Shown: positions 7,449 through 15,080 of the stretch, piece after piece
Position numbering within the stretch: position 1 is the stretch's first letter
Layout of the letters: each line of letters begins with the position of its first letter
Assembly: GCF_001698225.1 (NCBI RefSeq)
Contig: NZ_CP016594.1
Location: 1,364,001-1,428,000, forward strand
Direction: 5' to 3'
DNA length: 64,000 nt
Source: Gordonia terrae
GTDB lineage: Bacteria; Actinomycetota; Actinomycetes; Mycobacteriales; Mycobacteriaceae
Notes under the pieces: model-generated
Told to the model about the DNA's origin: nothing
What the model saw: only the letters and a program-made list of their open reading frames with translations
Database searches by the model: none
Position numbers and translations under genes: made by a program

Positions 7449-8354
7449 ATGACCGTCCGCAACGGGTTCATCCTGGTGGTGACCCTCGCCGGCGGTCTGA
7501 TGGTGAGCTTCGTGCTCGCCCGTCCCGACGGTCCGGACCTGGTCGCCGTGCCCACGACCCTCGCACTGGGTGTGTCAGTGGTATTGCTCGGACTGGGCGC
7601 CCTGCCGACGGTCGACGCCGAGCCCTCGACCAGAGTGATCGGCCTGCTGGCCGGGGTCTGGGTTCTGGCAACGCTGGTCGGCGCCTGGGTCCGGACAGCC
7701 GATCGGGCGGGCATCGAGGTGCTCGACGTCAAGGCAGGCGACTTCGGTGACGTCCTGTTCTCGGGCGCGCCCGAGATGGTGGCGCTGGTCGCCGGGCTGC
7801 TGGTTCTGGTGTGGGTGGTCCTGGATCTGCTGACCGGGGTCGAGATCCCCGTCCTCGTGGTCGGCGCGCTCGCGGCGATCGGGGTGCTCGCCACCTCGAT
7901 CGCAGGGCACGCCGGCAACGACTCGTGGGGTCCGTTCCTCATCGGTGCACACGCGCTGGCCGCGGCCTGGTGGTGCGGTCTGCTCGCGGCGATGCTGATC
8001 TCGGTGCGCGGCCGGTCCGGTTGGGCGCGCAGTCTGCCGGTCTTCTCCGGCCGCGCACCGTGGGCGGTCGGAGTGCTCACGGTGACCGGCCTGATCTCCG
8101 GACTGGTCGAGATCGACGGCCCGGCCAACCTCGTGAGCAGCGGCTACGGCCGCATCCTGCTCGCGAAGGCCGTGGTGCTCGTGATTCTCGTGGGCCTCGC
8201 CGCGTGGCACCGGCGACGCTGGCTACCGGCCGTGCAGCGGCACCGCAGCAGTGAGACGGCTTCCGTCCGTGCCGCGGTCGTCGAACTGGCGATCATGGCC
8301 GTGGCGCTGGGTCTCGCCGCCGGGCTGTCGGCCACGGCGCCGATCCCCGCCTGA
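7449..8354 (+). CDS. copD: CopD-family copper transport membrane protein
   Basis: This 301-residue polytopic protein has about eight to nine transmembrane segments. Conserved CopD-type features are the intramembrane His residues in IAGHAGND, IGAHALAAAWWCGLLA and the later LISGLVEIDGPANLVSSGYGRILLAKAV, which matches the T/S-SG-YG-LLLxK signature of CopD proteins. It lies directly after copC (6-nt gap) as the last gene of the operon. It probably moves copper across the cytoplasmic membrane with CopC and YcnI as outer partners; the direction of transport cannot be read from sequence. Confidence 0.9.
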   Translation: MTVRNGFILVVTLAGGLMVSFVLARPDGPDLVAVPTTLALGVSVVLLGLGALPTVDAEPSTRVIGLLAGVWVLATLVGAWVRTADRAGIEVLDVKAGDFGDVLFSGAPEMVALVAGLLVLVWVVLDLLTGVEIPVLVVGALAAIGVLATSIAGHAGNDSWGPFLIGAHALAAAWWCGLLAAMLISVRGRSGWARSLPVFSGRAPWAVGVLTVTGLISGLVEIDGPANLVSSGYGRILLAKAVVLVILVGLAAWHRRRWLPAVQRHRSSETASVRAAVVELAIMAVALGLAAGLSATAPIPA

Positions 8355-9104
8355 CCATTCCGCTGGTTGAGCAGGTGACTTTTTCTGCTGGTTGAGCTGG
8401 TGACTTTTTCTGCTGGTTGAGCCGGCTCCGAGCGTAGCGAGGCGCCGTGTCGAAGCCACTGCTTTCGGGTCGCCAGGTGGTCTCGACGGGCGCGGCGTCC
8501 TCGCTTCGCGCGGTCGACGCTGCTCGACCAGCAGGGGTTGCGCAGGTGACTTTTCCGCTGGTTGCGCAGGCGACTTTTCCCGGCTGGTTGAGCCGGCTCC
8601 GAGCGTAGCGAGGCGCCGTGTCGAAGCCACTGGGCGACCACTGGAGTGGTCTCGACGGGCGCGGCGTCCTCGCTTCGCTCGGTCGGCGCTGCTCGACCAG
8701 CAGGGGTTGCGCAGGTGACTTTTCCTGCTGGTTGAGCCGGCTCCGAGCGTAGCGAGGCGCCGTGTCGAAGCCACTGGGCGACCGCTGGGAGTGGTCTCGA
8801 CGGGCGCGGCGTCCTCGCTTCGCTCGGTCGACGCTGCTCGACCAGCAATGGGTTGCGCAGGTGACTTTTCCCGCTGGTTGCGCAGGTGACTTTTTCTGCT
8901 GGTTGAGCCGGCTCCGAGCGCAGCGAGGCGCCGTGTCGAAGCCACTGGGCGACCACAGGGGAGTGGTCTCGACGGGCGCGGCGTCCGCGCTTCGCGCGGT
9001 CGGCGCTGCTCGACCAGCAGGGGTTGCGCAGGTGACTTTTTCTGCTGGTCGAAGCCACTGGTCCGCGCACGACGTCGGTCGCCCCTACTCGACCAGGGGA
9101 AAAC
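8355..9104. repeat. array of modular repeats, four units
   Basis: The whole 750-bp gap between convergent copD and a hydrolase gene is repeat sequence. Unit part A (GGCTCCGAGCGTAGCGAGGC plus GCCGTGTCGAAGCCAC) occurs near 8420, 8596, 8739 and 8915. Part B (GGTCTCGACGGGCGCGGCGT, then the near-palindromic GCTTCGCTCGGTCG...CTGCTCGACCAGCA) follows each copy. Spacer modules GGTTGCGCAGGTGACTTTT are inserted once or twice per unit, so the spacing alternates at about 171, 142 and 171 bp. No coding sequence is supported here. Confidence 0.85.
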
Positions 9105-10028
9105 TCACTCGCCCAGCGGCGGCCGCGACTGGTCCCACAGTGCGAGGAGTTCGTCGATGATGTCGGTCGCCATGTGCAAAGTGCTGAGGTGACTTTCGCC
9201 GGGCATCTCGAACAGTTTCGCGTCGGGCAGCAGCGACACCATGTGTTCCCCATGGGCGTACGGGATGATGTGGTCGTCGTCGCCGTGCCACCAGCGCACC
9301 GGCACGGTGACGTCGCCGACGCGGAAGCCCCAGTCCCGTGCGAACACCACGACGTCGGCGAACGGTGCGGCCATCCGGCGGCTGCCGCCGTGGAGCAGGT
9401 CGTCGAGGAACATGGCCCGGAACTCGGGGCGTGCCAACAGTTCTCGATCCGCCTGCGGGGACAGCCGACCGTAGATGGTGATCGCGGGTTCGGCGATCGG
9501 CCGGGCGAAACCGAGAGCGACGCTGAGTACCTGGCCGATCGGGGCACCGGCGACGCTGACGAGTGGCGCCAGCAGTGTGCCGAGTCGCATGGCGCCGCCC
9601 TCGATCCGGTCGGGCCCGACCGTCGGCGCGACGCCGCCGAGGATCCCGGCCGCCGTCACCCGGTCGGGCATGGCGTGCGCGACCCCGAGTGCGTAGGGTC
9701 CGCCGCCGGAGAGTCCGATGATCGCGAAGTCGTCGATGCCCAGGGCCTCGAGGACCTCGGCGAGGTCGGGCGCGAAGTCGGCGACGTTGTCGTATCGATG
9801 GGGGGTCGACGACCCCACGCCCGGCCGATCCAGTCCGATGAGCCGGACCTTGCGTTCCAACGCATACGCGCGCGCCTCGACGGGGATCTGGCGCCGCGCA
9901 CCGGGTGTCCCGTGCAGCCAGACGATGGCCCGTCCGGTGGCCGATCCGTACTCGGCGAATCCGATCCGACGACCGCCGTCCGCAACGGCGATCGACCCCT
10001 CGATTTTCGGACGGGCGATGTCGATCAT
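9105..10028 (-). CDS. alpha/beta hydrolase
   Basis: This 307-residue cytoplasmic enzyme carries the alpha/beta hydrolase signatures. The oxyanion segment is VWLHGTPGARRQI, the nucleophile elbow GLSGGGP (Ser), the acid WHGDDDHIIP (Asp) and the His is in MPGESHLSTL. The D-R-PGVGSS strand (IGLDRPGVGSST) is also typical. Its substrate cannot be named. It is transcribed divergently from a second hydrolase gene 30 bp away, which suggests a shared promoter region. Confidence 0.88.
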   Translation of the reverse strand: MIDIARPKIEGSIAVADGGRRIGFAEYGSATGRAIVWLHGTPGARRQIPVEARAYALERKVRLIGLDRPGVGSSTPHRYDNVADFAPDLAEVLEALGIDDFAIIGLSGGGPYALGVAHAMPDRVTAAGILGGVAPTVGPDRIEGGAMRLGTLLAPLVSVAGAPIGQVLSVALGFARPIAEPAITIYGRLSPQADRELLARPEFRAMFLDDLLHGGSRRMAAPFADVVVFARDWGFRVGDVTVPVRWWHGDDDHIIPYAHGEHMVSLLPDAKLFEMPGESHLSTLHMATDIIDELLALWDQSRPPLGE

Positions 10029-10058
10029 GTGATCAGCATCTCACGTACCGTTGACTGC

Positions 10059-10961
10059 GTGATCCCCGAGTTCGTGCACGGCACCGCGCGCGCCATCCGA
10101 CACGTGTTCACCCCTTACCCGGCCCGGGACATCCCGGAAGGCCGGATGGTCGAGCTCCCCGGGCGCGGACGCGCCTTCGTCACCGACTCGGGCCCGCGCG
10201 ACGCTCCGGCGGTCTTCCTCTTGCACTCGGTGCTGACGACCGGGTTGCTCTGCTGGTACCCGACGATCCCGGCGATCAACGACCGCTACCGCGTCATCAC
10301 CCTGGACGCGCGCTGGCACGGTCGCGGGATCGAATCCGAGACGTTCGACCTGCGTGACTGCGCCGACGACGTTGTCGCGCTCGCCGATGTCCTGGGCATC
10401 GACCGGTTCACGGTGGCCGGGTTCTCGATGGGCGGGGGCATCGCTCAGCTGGTGTGGCGGCGACACCCCGAGCGGGTGGCCGGCCTCGTGCTGTGTTCGA
10501 CCGGCCCGTACTTCAGTACCCACGATCCCCGGCATCGCGCGTCGTCGGAACGCATGGGACGCATCCTGCGCCCGGTGTACCGGGTCCTGCCGCGGGTGTC
10601 CGACAAGAGCCTCGACAAGGCAGCCCACACCACCGTCTGGGCGCTTCGGCAGTTCTTCTCGACGCCGCTTGCGCATCTCGGCGATTTCGGAAACGGGCTG
10701 GGGGAGTTCGATTCCCGAGGTTGGCTGCACGAGGTCGACGTCCCGACCGCCGTGGTCGTCTCCACCCGCGACCGGGTGGTCGAGCCCGAGCGTCAGCAGT
10801 TGCTGGTCGACGGCATCCCCGGCGCACGGCGGTTCGAGGTCGACGGCGGGCACGCGTGCTGTGTGCTCGGGGCCCGGTTCTTCATCCCGCCGTTCACCGA
10901 GGCGGTAGACGCGGTGTCCGAGGCATCGAACACTGCAGTCACAGAGGCTCCGGTCGGCTGA
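10059..10961 (+). CDS. alpha/beta hydrolase
   Basis: This protein has 300 residues from GTG 10059. It has an oxyanion strand FLLHSVLTTG (Ser replaces the usual Gly after His), the nucleophile GFSMGGGIAQ, the acid VVSTRDRVVEP and the catalytic His in VDGGHACC. The pattern LDARWHGRG resembles the 3-oxoadipate enol-lactonase/haloperoxidase-like branch, but no substrate can be assigned. An internal ATG at 10146 (MVELPGRG) would remove about 29 residues and is a possible alternative start. TACCGT 8 nt before the GTG could serve as a -10 box for a near-leaderless transcript. Confidence 0.85.
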   Translation: MIPEFVHGTARAIRHVFTPYPARDIPEGRMVELPGRGRAFVTDSGPRDAPAVFLLHSVLTTGLLCWYPTIPAINDRYRVITLDARWHGRGIESETFDLRDCADDVVALADVLGIDRFTVAGFSMGGGIAQLVWRRHPERVAGLVLCSTGPYFSTHDPRHRASSERMGRILRPVYRVLPRVSDKSLDKAAHTTVWALRQFFSTPLAHLGDFGNGLGEFDSRGWLHEVDVPTAVVVSTRDRVVEPERQQLLVDGIPGARRFEVDGGHACCVLGARFFIPPFTEAVDAVSEASNTAVTEAPVG

Positions 10962-11006
10962 CGACCCAGGGGCGAAGTCGGCCGTCGATCAGGCCGAGAG
11001 TTTCGC

Positions 11007-11531
11007 TCAGGAATCGGCGCGAAGAGCTGCGCTGAGTCGGCCGACGGCAAAGACTCGGGGGTCTGTTCCGGCTCGGTGAGCCCAGTGAGGCTTGCCGTCG
11101 AGCATGGCCGGTTCGAAAAGTCGGCCACCGATGTCCGGCCACACGACGTGGTGATAACCGGTGAGGTCTCCTTGAACAAGGTCGGCCGTCCAGTAGATCG
11201 CCTCGTCTTCGGTGCAGTCCGAAGGAGTCGGTTCGTCAGTCGAAATGAACCCGGACTCTTCGCCGTCGCGCATTACGTGGACCTCGACCATCAGCAGGCG
11301 GTCCGGGGAAGTGAATATGTGCCACGAAGCCTCGCGGAGTTCGACGACACCCGACAACAACCCGCACTCCATGTCGTGGCCGACGACGTGAATCGCTGTC
11401 GTCCAGGCCTCGGGTGGTGTCCCCGGTGTGCCATCGATTCCGCGCCACTCGCCATGCCAGTCTTTCCGCCAGTGCGACGCGGAGTCGCGGAATTGCTGGG
11501 CGAAATCCACGAAGTCTGTCCAGCGAGTCAT
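11007..11531 (-). CDS. hypothetical protein
   Basis: This 174-residue protein, rich in Trp and acidic residues, was not recognised. It begins MTRWTDFVDFAQQF and has a soluble, globular composition (IHVVGHDMECGLLSGVVELREASWHIFTSPD; DEAIYWTADLVQGDLTGYHHVVWPD). No signal peptide or membrane segment is seen. It is preferred over the overlapping plus-strand frame because its composition is protein-like and it starts at a clear ATG. It stands alone between a hydrolase gene and the 556-bp leader of the polysaccharide operon. Confidence 0.55.
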   Translation of the reverse strand: MTRWTDFVDFAQQFRDSASHWRKDWHGEWRGIDGTPGTPPEAWTTAIHVVGHDMECGLLSGVVELREASWHIFTSPDRLLMVEVHVMRDGEESGFISTDEPTPSDCTEDEAIYWTADLVQGDLTGYHHVVWPDIGGRLFEPAMLDGKPHWAHRAGTDPRVFAVGRLSAALRADS

Positions 11532-12087
11532 GGAGCGATTGTGCCCCGGCGCGTTGGTCGACCGTGGACATCACGCGGTGAACGATCCCACCACCATTGC
11601 CTTTCATCAACTTTTGGTTGTTAGTGACCGTCCTCAGGTCGGGCTCGTTAACGATCGTCAAGCGACCCTTGCTGATCAACAGGAAATAATTGTGAATAGT
11701 TGTGCCGCACTAGTTTTCGGAATCACACTAGGACGGCCGACCCAGTATCCATCTCCCGATGTCCGCTGCAAATGTGTGACATAAGTCAAGTGATTCGGTG
11801 CACGGTGATGGACCTGGGCGAGATCCGATCGCGCTCGCGATGACAGATCAAATGTACTGCTGCGCAGAAATATCCGATACTTAGGATGTTTCTGCAGCGG
11901 GCCGATCGCGGGCCGCGGATCGTTCCCTTGATCAGACGAACACCGGGGCGACGTGCTCCAACAACTTTCTTTTTAGCGTTACTCTGCTTGTAGTTCGCGA
12001 TTCGGACGCCAGGGGGGCCACGGGGGTGGCGGCGAGTCGCGGCCGGCGCCGACGCTCGATGCTCAGGCGCCGTCCTGGGGAGGGCTC
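11532..12087 (+). promoter_or_regulatory. long A/T-richer leader before the synthase-type polysaccharide operon
   Basis: This is 556 bp without a supported gene. The stretch 11590-11990 is clearly richer in A/T than the surroundings. A promoter-like segment lies near 11966-11995 (TTTTTAGCG ... CTTGTAGTTCG), about 95-120 bp before the ATG. GGGGAGG sits just upstream of the start at 12088. I see no riboswitch consensus or terminator hairpin. The length suggests a regulated promoter, but no specific operator was identified. Confidence 0.35.
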
Positions 12088-13641
12088 ATGACTGTTCTTG
12101 ATTCTGTCGCGCCTGCGTCACCGCCGTATGCGGACGCCGACGCCGACACCGGCACGGCTGCGCCGACCGCGCACCACACCGGCCGGCGTCCATGGCGGGA
12201 GACCCTGACCGCACCTCGCGAGATGTCGATGGGCGTTCGCTACGCGTCGACGATGGGTGCGGGCATGCTGGCGTTCGCCCCGGCGATCGCCGCCGAGTTC
12301 GATGCGCTGCGCCAGGGGTCGCCGACGGCGTATCTGCTGTTCGTGCCGCTGTGGTGTCTGATGATCGCGTTCGGGCTCGATGTGTCGTCGCGCGGCCGCG
12401 AGATCGGGGACGGCGAGTTCGACCGGATCCTGGTCGTCGTGGTGGGCGGCGCGCTCGGCCTCACCGCGGCGCTCGTCATCCCCCGGGTGCCTGCCGTGGC
12501 GGCGTTCTGGCACGCCGATCTGATCCCGTTGCTCATCTGGGTGTTCGCGGCGTCGATCGTGGTGTTCGGAATCCGGCGGGTTGTCCGCGATTACCTCGTC
12601 TGGTTGTTCCTGGTGACGTGCTTCCCGCCGAACTACCTGCTCATGGGGCAGCTTCTCGGCGGTTCGACCGTCGCGTTCGGCCTGTTGTCCGTGGCGGTTG
12701 CCCTCGTCGTGACGTTCATGTCCCTGCGTCGTCATCCGCGCGTCGCCATTGTGACCGCCGTGGTGTCGGGGGGTGTCGGAACCATGTGTGTGCTGGTTGT
12801 CCAGCACACACCGATCCTGGCCTACACGGTTCCCACAGCGGTGGTCACCGCGACCGCGATCGCCGTGCGATTCCGTTTCGGCAGAGCCGGTTCGGCGCAC
12901 GCCGGGTTGCCCGAGCAGTCCGTCGCCACGCTCGCGTCGGCCTGGTTGGTGGCATTGGCGATCCTCGCGATGATGCCGCTCGCGCCGGATTCACCGAAGC
13001 CCGTGGCGTCACCGCCGATCGGTGCGGAGTGGCTCGAACAGATGCGGACGCTCGGCATCGGCATCACCGAACCAGAGGTGTTCGACTGGGGTCCGCGGGT
13101 CATGGGTTCCGGTGGCGACGTGCGCCGGTACCGGGTCACGACGGGGCAGACCGGCCCCGCGGACAGACCGCTGTCCACCGCGTATCTCGACGTCTACTCC
13201 ACCACCGATCTGGGGCGCTTCTCCAGCTACCGTCGTGGACTGTGGTACGAGACGGTGCCTCCGGCGACGATCTACGCGACGCCGGCCTCGTCGAATGGGC
13301 GACACACCCAGATCGGCAGTATCGCCAACACTCTCGAGTCGGTACGCACCTCGGATGAGGCCCTGTGGACCGGTCGGTTCTGGGGGTGGCGAGTTCCCAC
13401 GCCGGCCGGCGAGCGCTACTACGCCATCTACCTCATGGCGAACCGTGACCAGGCGAGTGGGTCGGATGTCGCGGAACCGCGGCCACCGAGCTACACCACC
13501 ACCGTCGTCGAACCCCTCAGCTGGCTCGTGCGCGGTGGCACCGATGCCCGAGATCAGGTCGTCGGCAACCCCGACCTGGACCTCGCGCTGACCGACCTCG
13601 CCTGGTCGATGATCGACGCAGTCGAACGACCGTCGCGGTGA
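12088..13641 (+). CDS. polytopic membrane protein with C-terminal extracytoplasmic domain, unknown
   Basis: This 517-residue protein does not match a family I can name. After a hydrophilic N-terminal head of about 45 residues there are roughly nine transmembrane segments (between about residues 48 and 297), including LIPLLIWVFAASIVVFGI and TVAFGLLSVAVALVVTFMSL. A soluble domain of about 220 residues follows (IGAEWLEQMRTLGIGITEPEVFDWG ...), rich in Tyr, Thr and Arg, which would lie outside the membrane. I do not see the Cys/Arg/His triad of exosortases. It is the first gene of the operon, and its stop overlaps the GT2 start (GTGA). A role in assembly or modification of the polymer is inferred from position only. 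Confidence 0.7.
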   Translation: MTVLDSVAPASPPYADADADTGTAAPTAHHTGRRPWRETLTAPREMSMGVRYASTMGAGMLAFAPAIAAEFDALRQGSPTAYLLFVPLWCLMIAFGLDVSSRGREIGDGEFDRILVVVVGGALGLTAALVIPRVPAVAAFWHADLIPLLIWVFAASIVVFGIRRVVRDYLVWLFLVTCFPPNYLLMGQLLGGSTVAFGLLSVAVALVVTFMSLRRHPRVAIVTAVVSGGVGTMCVLVVQHTPILAYTVPTAVVTATAIAVRFRFGRAGSAHAGLPEQSVATLASAWLVALAILAMMPLAPDSPKPVASPPIGAEWLEQMRTLGIGITEPEVFDWGPRVMGSGGDVRRYRVTTGQTGPADRPLSTAYLDVYSTTDLGRFSSYRRGLWYETVPPATIYATPASSNGRHTQIGSIANTLESVRTSDEALWTGRFWGWRVPTPAGERYYAIYLMANRDQASGSDVAEPRPPSYTTTVVEPLSWLVRGGTDARDQVVGNPDLDLALTDLAWSMIDAVERPSR

Positions 13642-15080
13642 GCGTGTCCGGGCGTACCGGTTCGACTGCTGCCCATGTGACGGCGCTGTCGGCGCGCCAT
13701 CCGCTGAGTCGTGGGCAGCGCCTCGGCCTGGTGGTCGTTGCGGTGGCGATCGCGGTCGCGTTCGCGCTGACGTGGCGGGTGTCGCTCGCGGTCGTTCTCA
13801 GTGTCTGCGCCGTGTACTTCCTGGCGTCGAGCATCGACAAGTTCGTGCTCATCACCCGCGGAATGTCCGGTCGGGGCGTCCTACGGGTGTCTGACGAGGA
13901 CGCCCGGGTGATCCCCGACGACGATCTGCCGGTCTACACGGTCCTGCTGCCGGTGTACGGCGAGCCCGAGATCGTCACGAACCTGGTCGCCGGAGTCGGC
14001 AGGATCGACTATCCCGCAGACAAACTCGACATCTTTCTGGTCCTGGAGAGCGACGATCACGAGACGCGCGCCGCGGTCGAAGATGCCGATCTCGACGGGA
14101 TCACCACGGTCCTGGTGCCGCCGAGCGAACCGCGGACCAAACCCAAGGCGTGCAACGTCGCCATGAGTCTGCCGTCGGAGCGCAGCGACATCGTCACGAT
14201 CTACGACGCCGAGGACATTCCGGACCCGCTCCAATTGCGTAAGGCGGCTGCGGTGTTCGCCGCCTCCCCGCCGGACGTCGCCTCCGTGCAGGCGCGTCTC
14301 GGCTATTACAACGAGCGTGAGAACCTGCTGACCCGTTGGTTCGCGATCGAATACGACCAGTGGTTCTCCTACATGCTGCCGGCGCTGAGTGCGTCGAAGT
14401 GCGTCATTCCGCTCGGCGGGACGTCGAATCACATCCGCACCCACGTGCTGCGTGAGGTCGGCGGGTGGGACGCCTACAACGTCACCGAGGACGCCGATCT
14501 CGGAATCCGTCTAGCGCGCTACGGGTATCGAACCGTGGTCCTGGATTCGCTGACCGGTGAAGAGGCCAATGCCGACGTGGTGAACTGGGTCCGCCAGCGG
14601 TCGCGCTGGTACAAGGGCTATCTGCAGACGTTCCTGGTCCACACCCGCCGGCCACTCGACATGGTTCGGGAGATCGGACTCGTTCCCGCGCTGCGCATCT
14701 CGAACCTGACCGCGGGGATGCCGATCGCCAACACCCTCAACCTGTTGTTCTGGGCGCTGCTGCTGGTGTGGTTCGCGGGCAAGCCCGACTTCATGCACTC
14801 GTTGTTCCCAGGGCCCATCTACTACCTGTGCCTGCTCATGTTCACCGTCGGCAACCTGGCCACCATCATGCTGGGCGTCGTCTCCGCGCGCACCCAGGGC
14901 AAGCCGTTCCTGCTCGGCGCAGCTCTCCTCGTCCCCGGCTACTGGTTCCTGCAGTCCATGGCGGCGATCAAGAGTATGGCCCAACTCATCTACAAACCCT
15001 CCTACTGGGAAAAGACCGTGCACGGGCTCTCTGCCATGCCCGGTGTCCCCGCACCGCCGAAAGGTTCTGAAGATGCCTAG
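13638..15080 (+). CDS. processive cellulose-synthase-like family 2 glycosyltransferase
   Basis: This 480-residue protein has two N-terminal membrane segments (about 29-64), a cytosolic GT-A domain and three or four C-terminal membrane segments (about 345-450). Catalytic motifs are in order: the ESDD pair (D139/D140), DAED (190-193), TED (283-285) and the processivity motif QRSRW (320-324). This is the D,D,D,QxxRW pattern of cellulose, hyaluronan and chitin-type synthases. The chain ends soon after the last helix, so there is no PilZ domain and no sign of direct c-di-GMP control. Its start overlaps gene 1 by 4 nt and its stop overlaps the BcsB-like gene by 8 nt. The sugar polymerised cannot be read from sequence. 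Confidence 0.88.
   Translation: MSVSGRTGSTAAHVTALSARHPLSRGQRLGLVVVAVAIAVAFALTWRVSLAVVLSVCAVYFLASSIDKFVLITRGMSGRGVLRVSDEDARVIPDDDLPVYTVLLPVYGEPEIVTNLVAGVGRIDYPADKLDIFLVLESDDHETRAAVEDADLDGITTVLVPPSEPRTKPKACNVAMSLPSERSDIVTIYDAEDIPDPLQLRKAAAVFAASPPDVASVQARLGYYNERENLLTRWFAIEYDQWFSYMLPALSASKCVIPLGGTSNHIRTHVLREVGGWDAYNVTEDADLGIRLARYGYRTVVLDSLTGEEANADVVNWVRQRSRWYKGYLQTFLVHTRRPLDMVREIGLVPALRISNLTAGMPIANTLNLLFWALLLVWFAGKPDFMHSLFPGPIYYLCLLMFTVGNLATIMLGVVSARTQGKPFLLGAALLVPGYWFLQSMAAIKSMAQLIYKPSYWEKTVHGLSAMPGVPAPPKGSEDA

Noticed and set aside
8355..9104. Possible CRISPR array
   Set aside because: The repeats are long, modular and variable in spacing, have no unique spacers, and no cas gene is near.
8144..9547. 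467-codon minus-strand frame through the repeat array
   Set aside because: Its long middle part is translated repeat modules (SGKVTCATPAGRAAPTERSEDA-type units), and its ends overlap real genes.
11532..12087. c-di-GMP or c-di-AMP riboswitch before the polysaccharide operon
   Set aside because: I looked for the conserved cores of these riboswitches and did not see them; the region is reported only as a long leader.
13638..15080. Bona fide cellulose synthase (BcsA)
   Set aside because: The catalytic motifs fit a processive GT2, but PilZ is absent and BcsC/BcsZ/BcsD genes are missing, so the sugar and product cannot be claimed.
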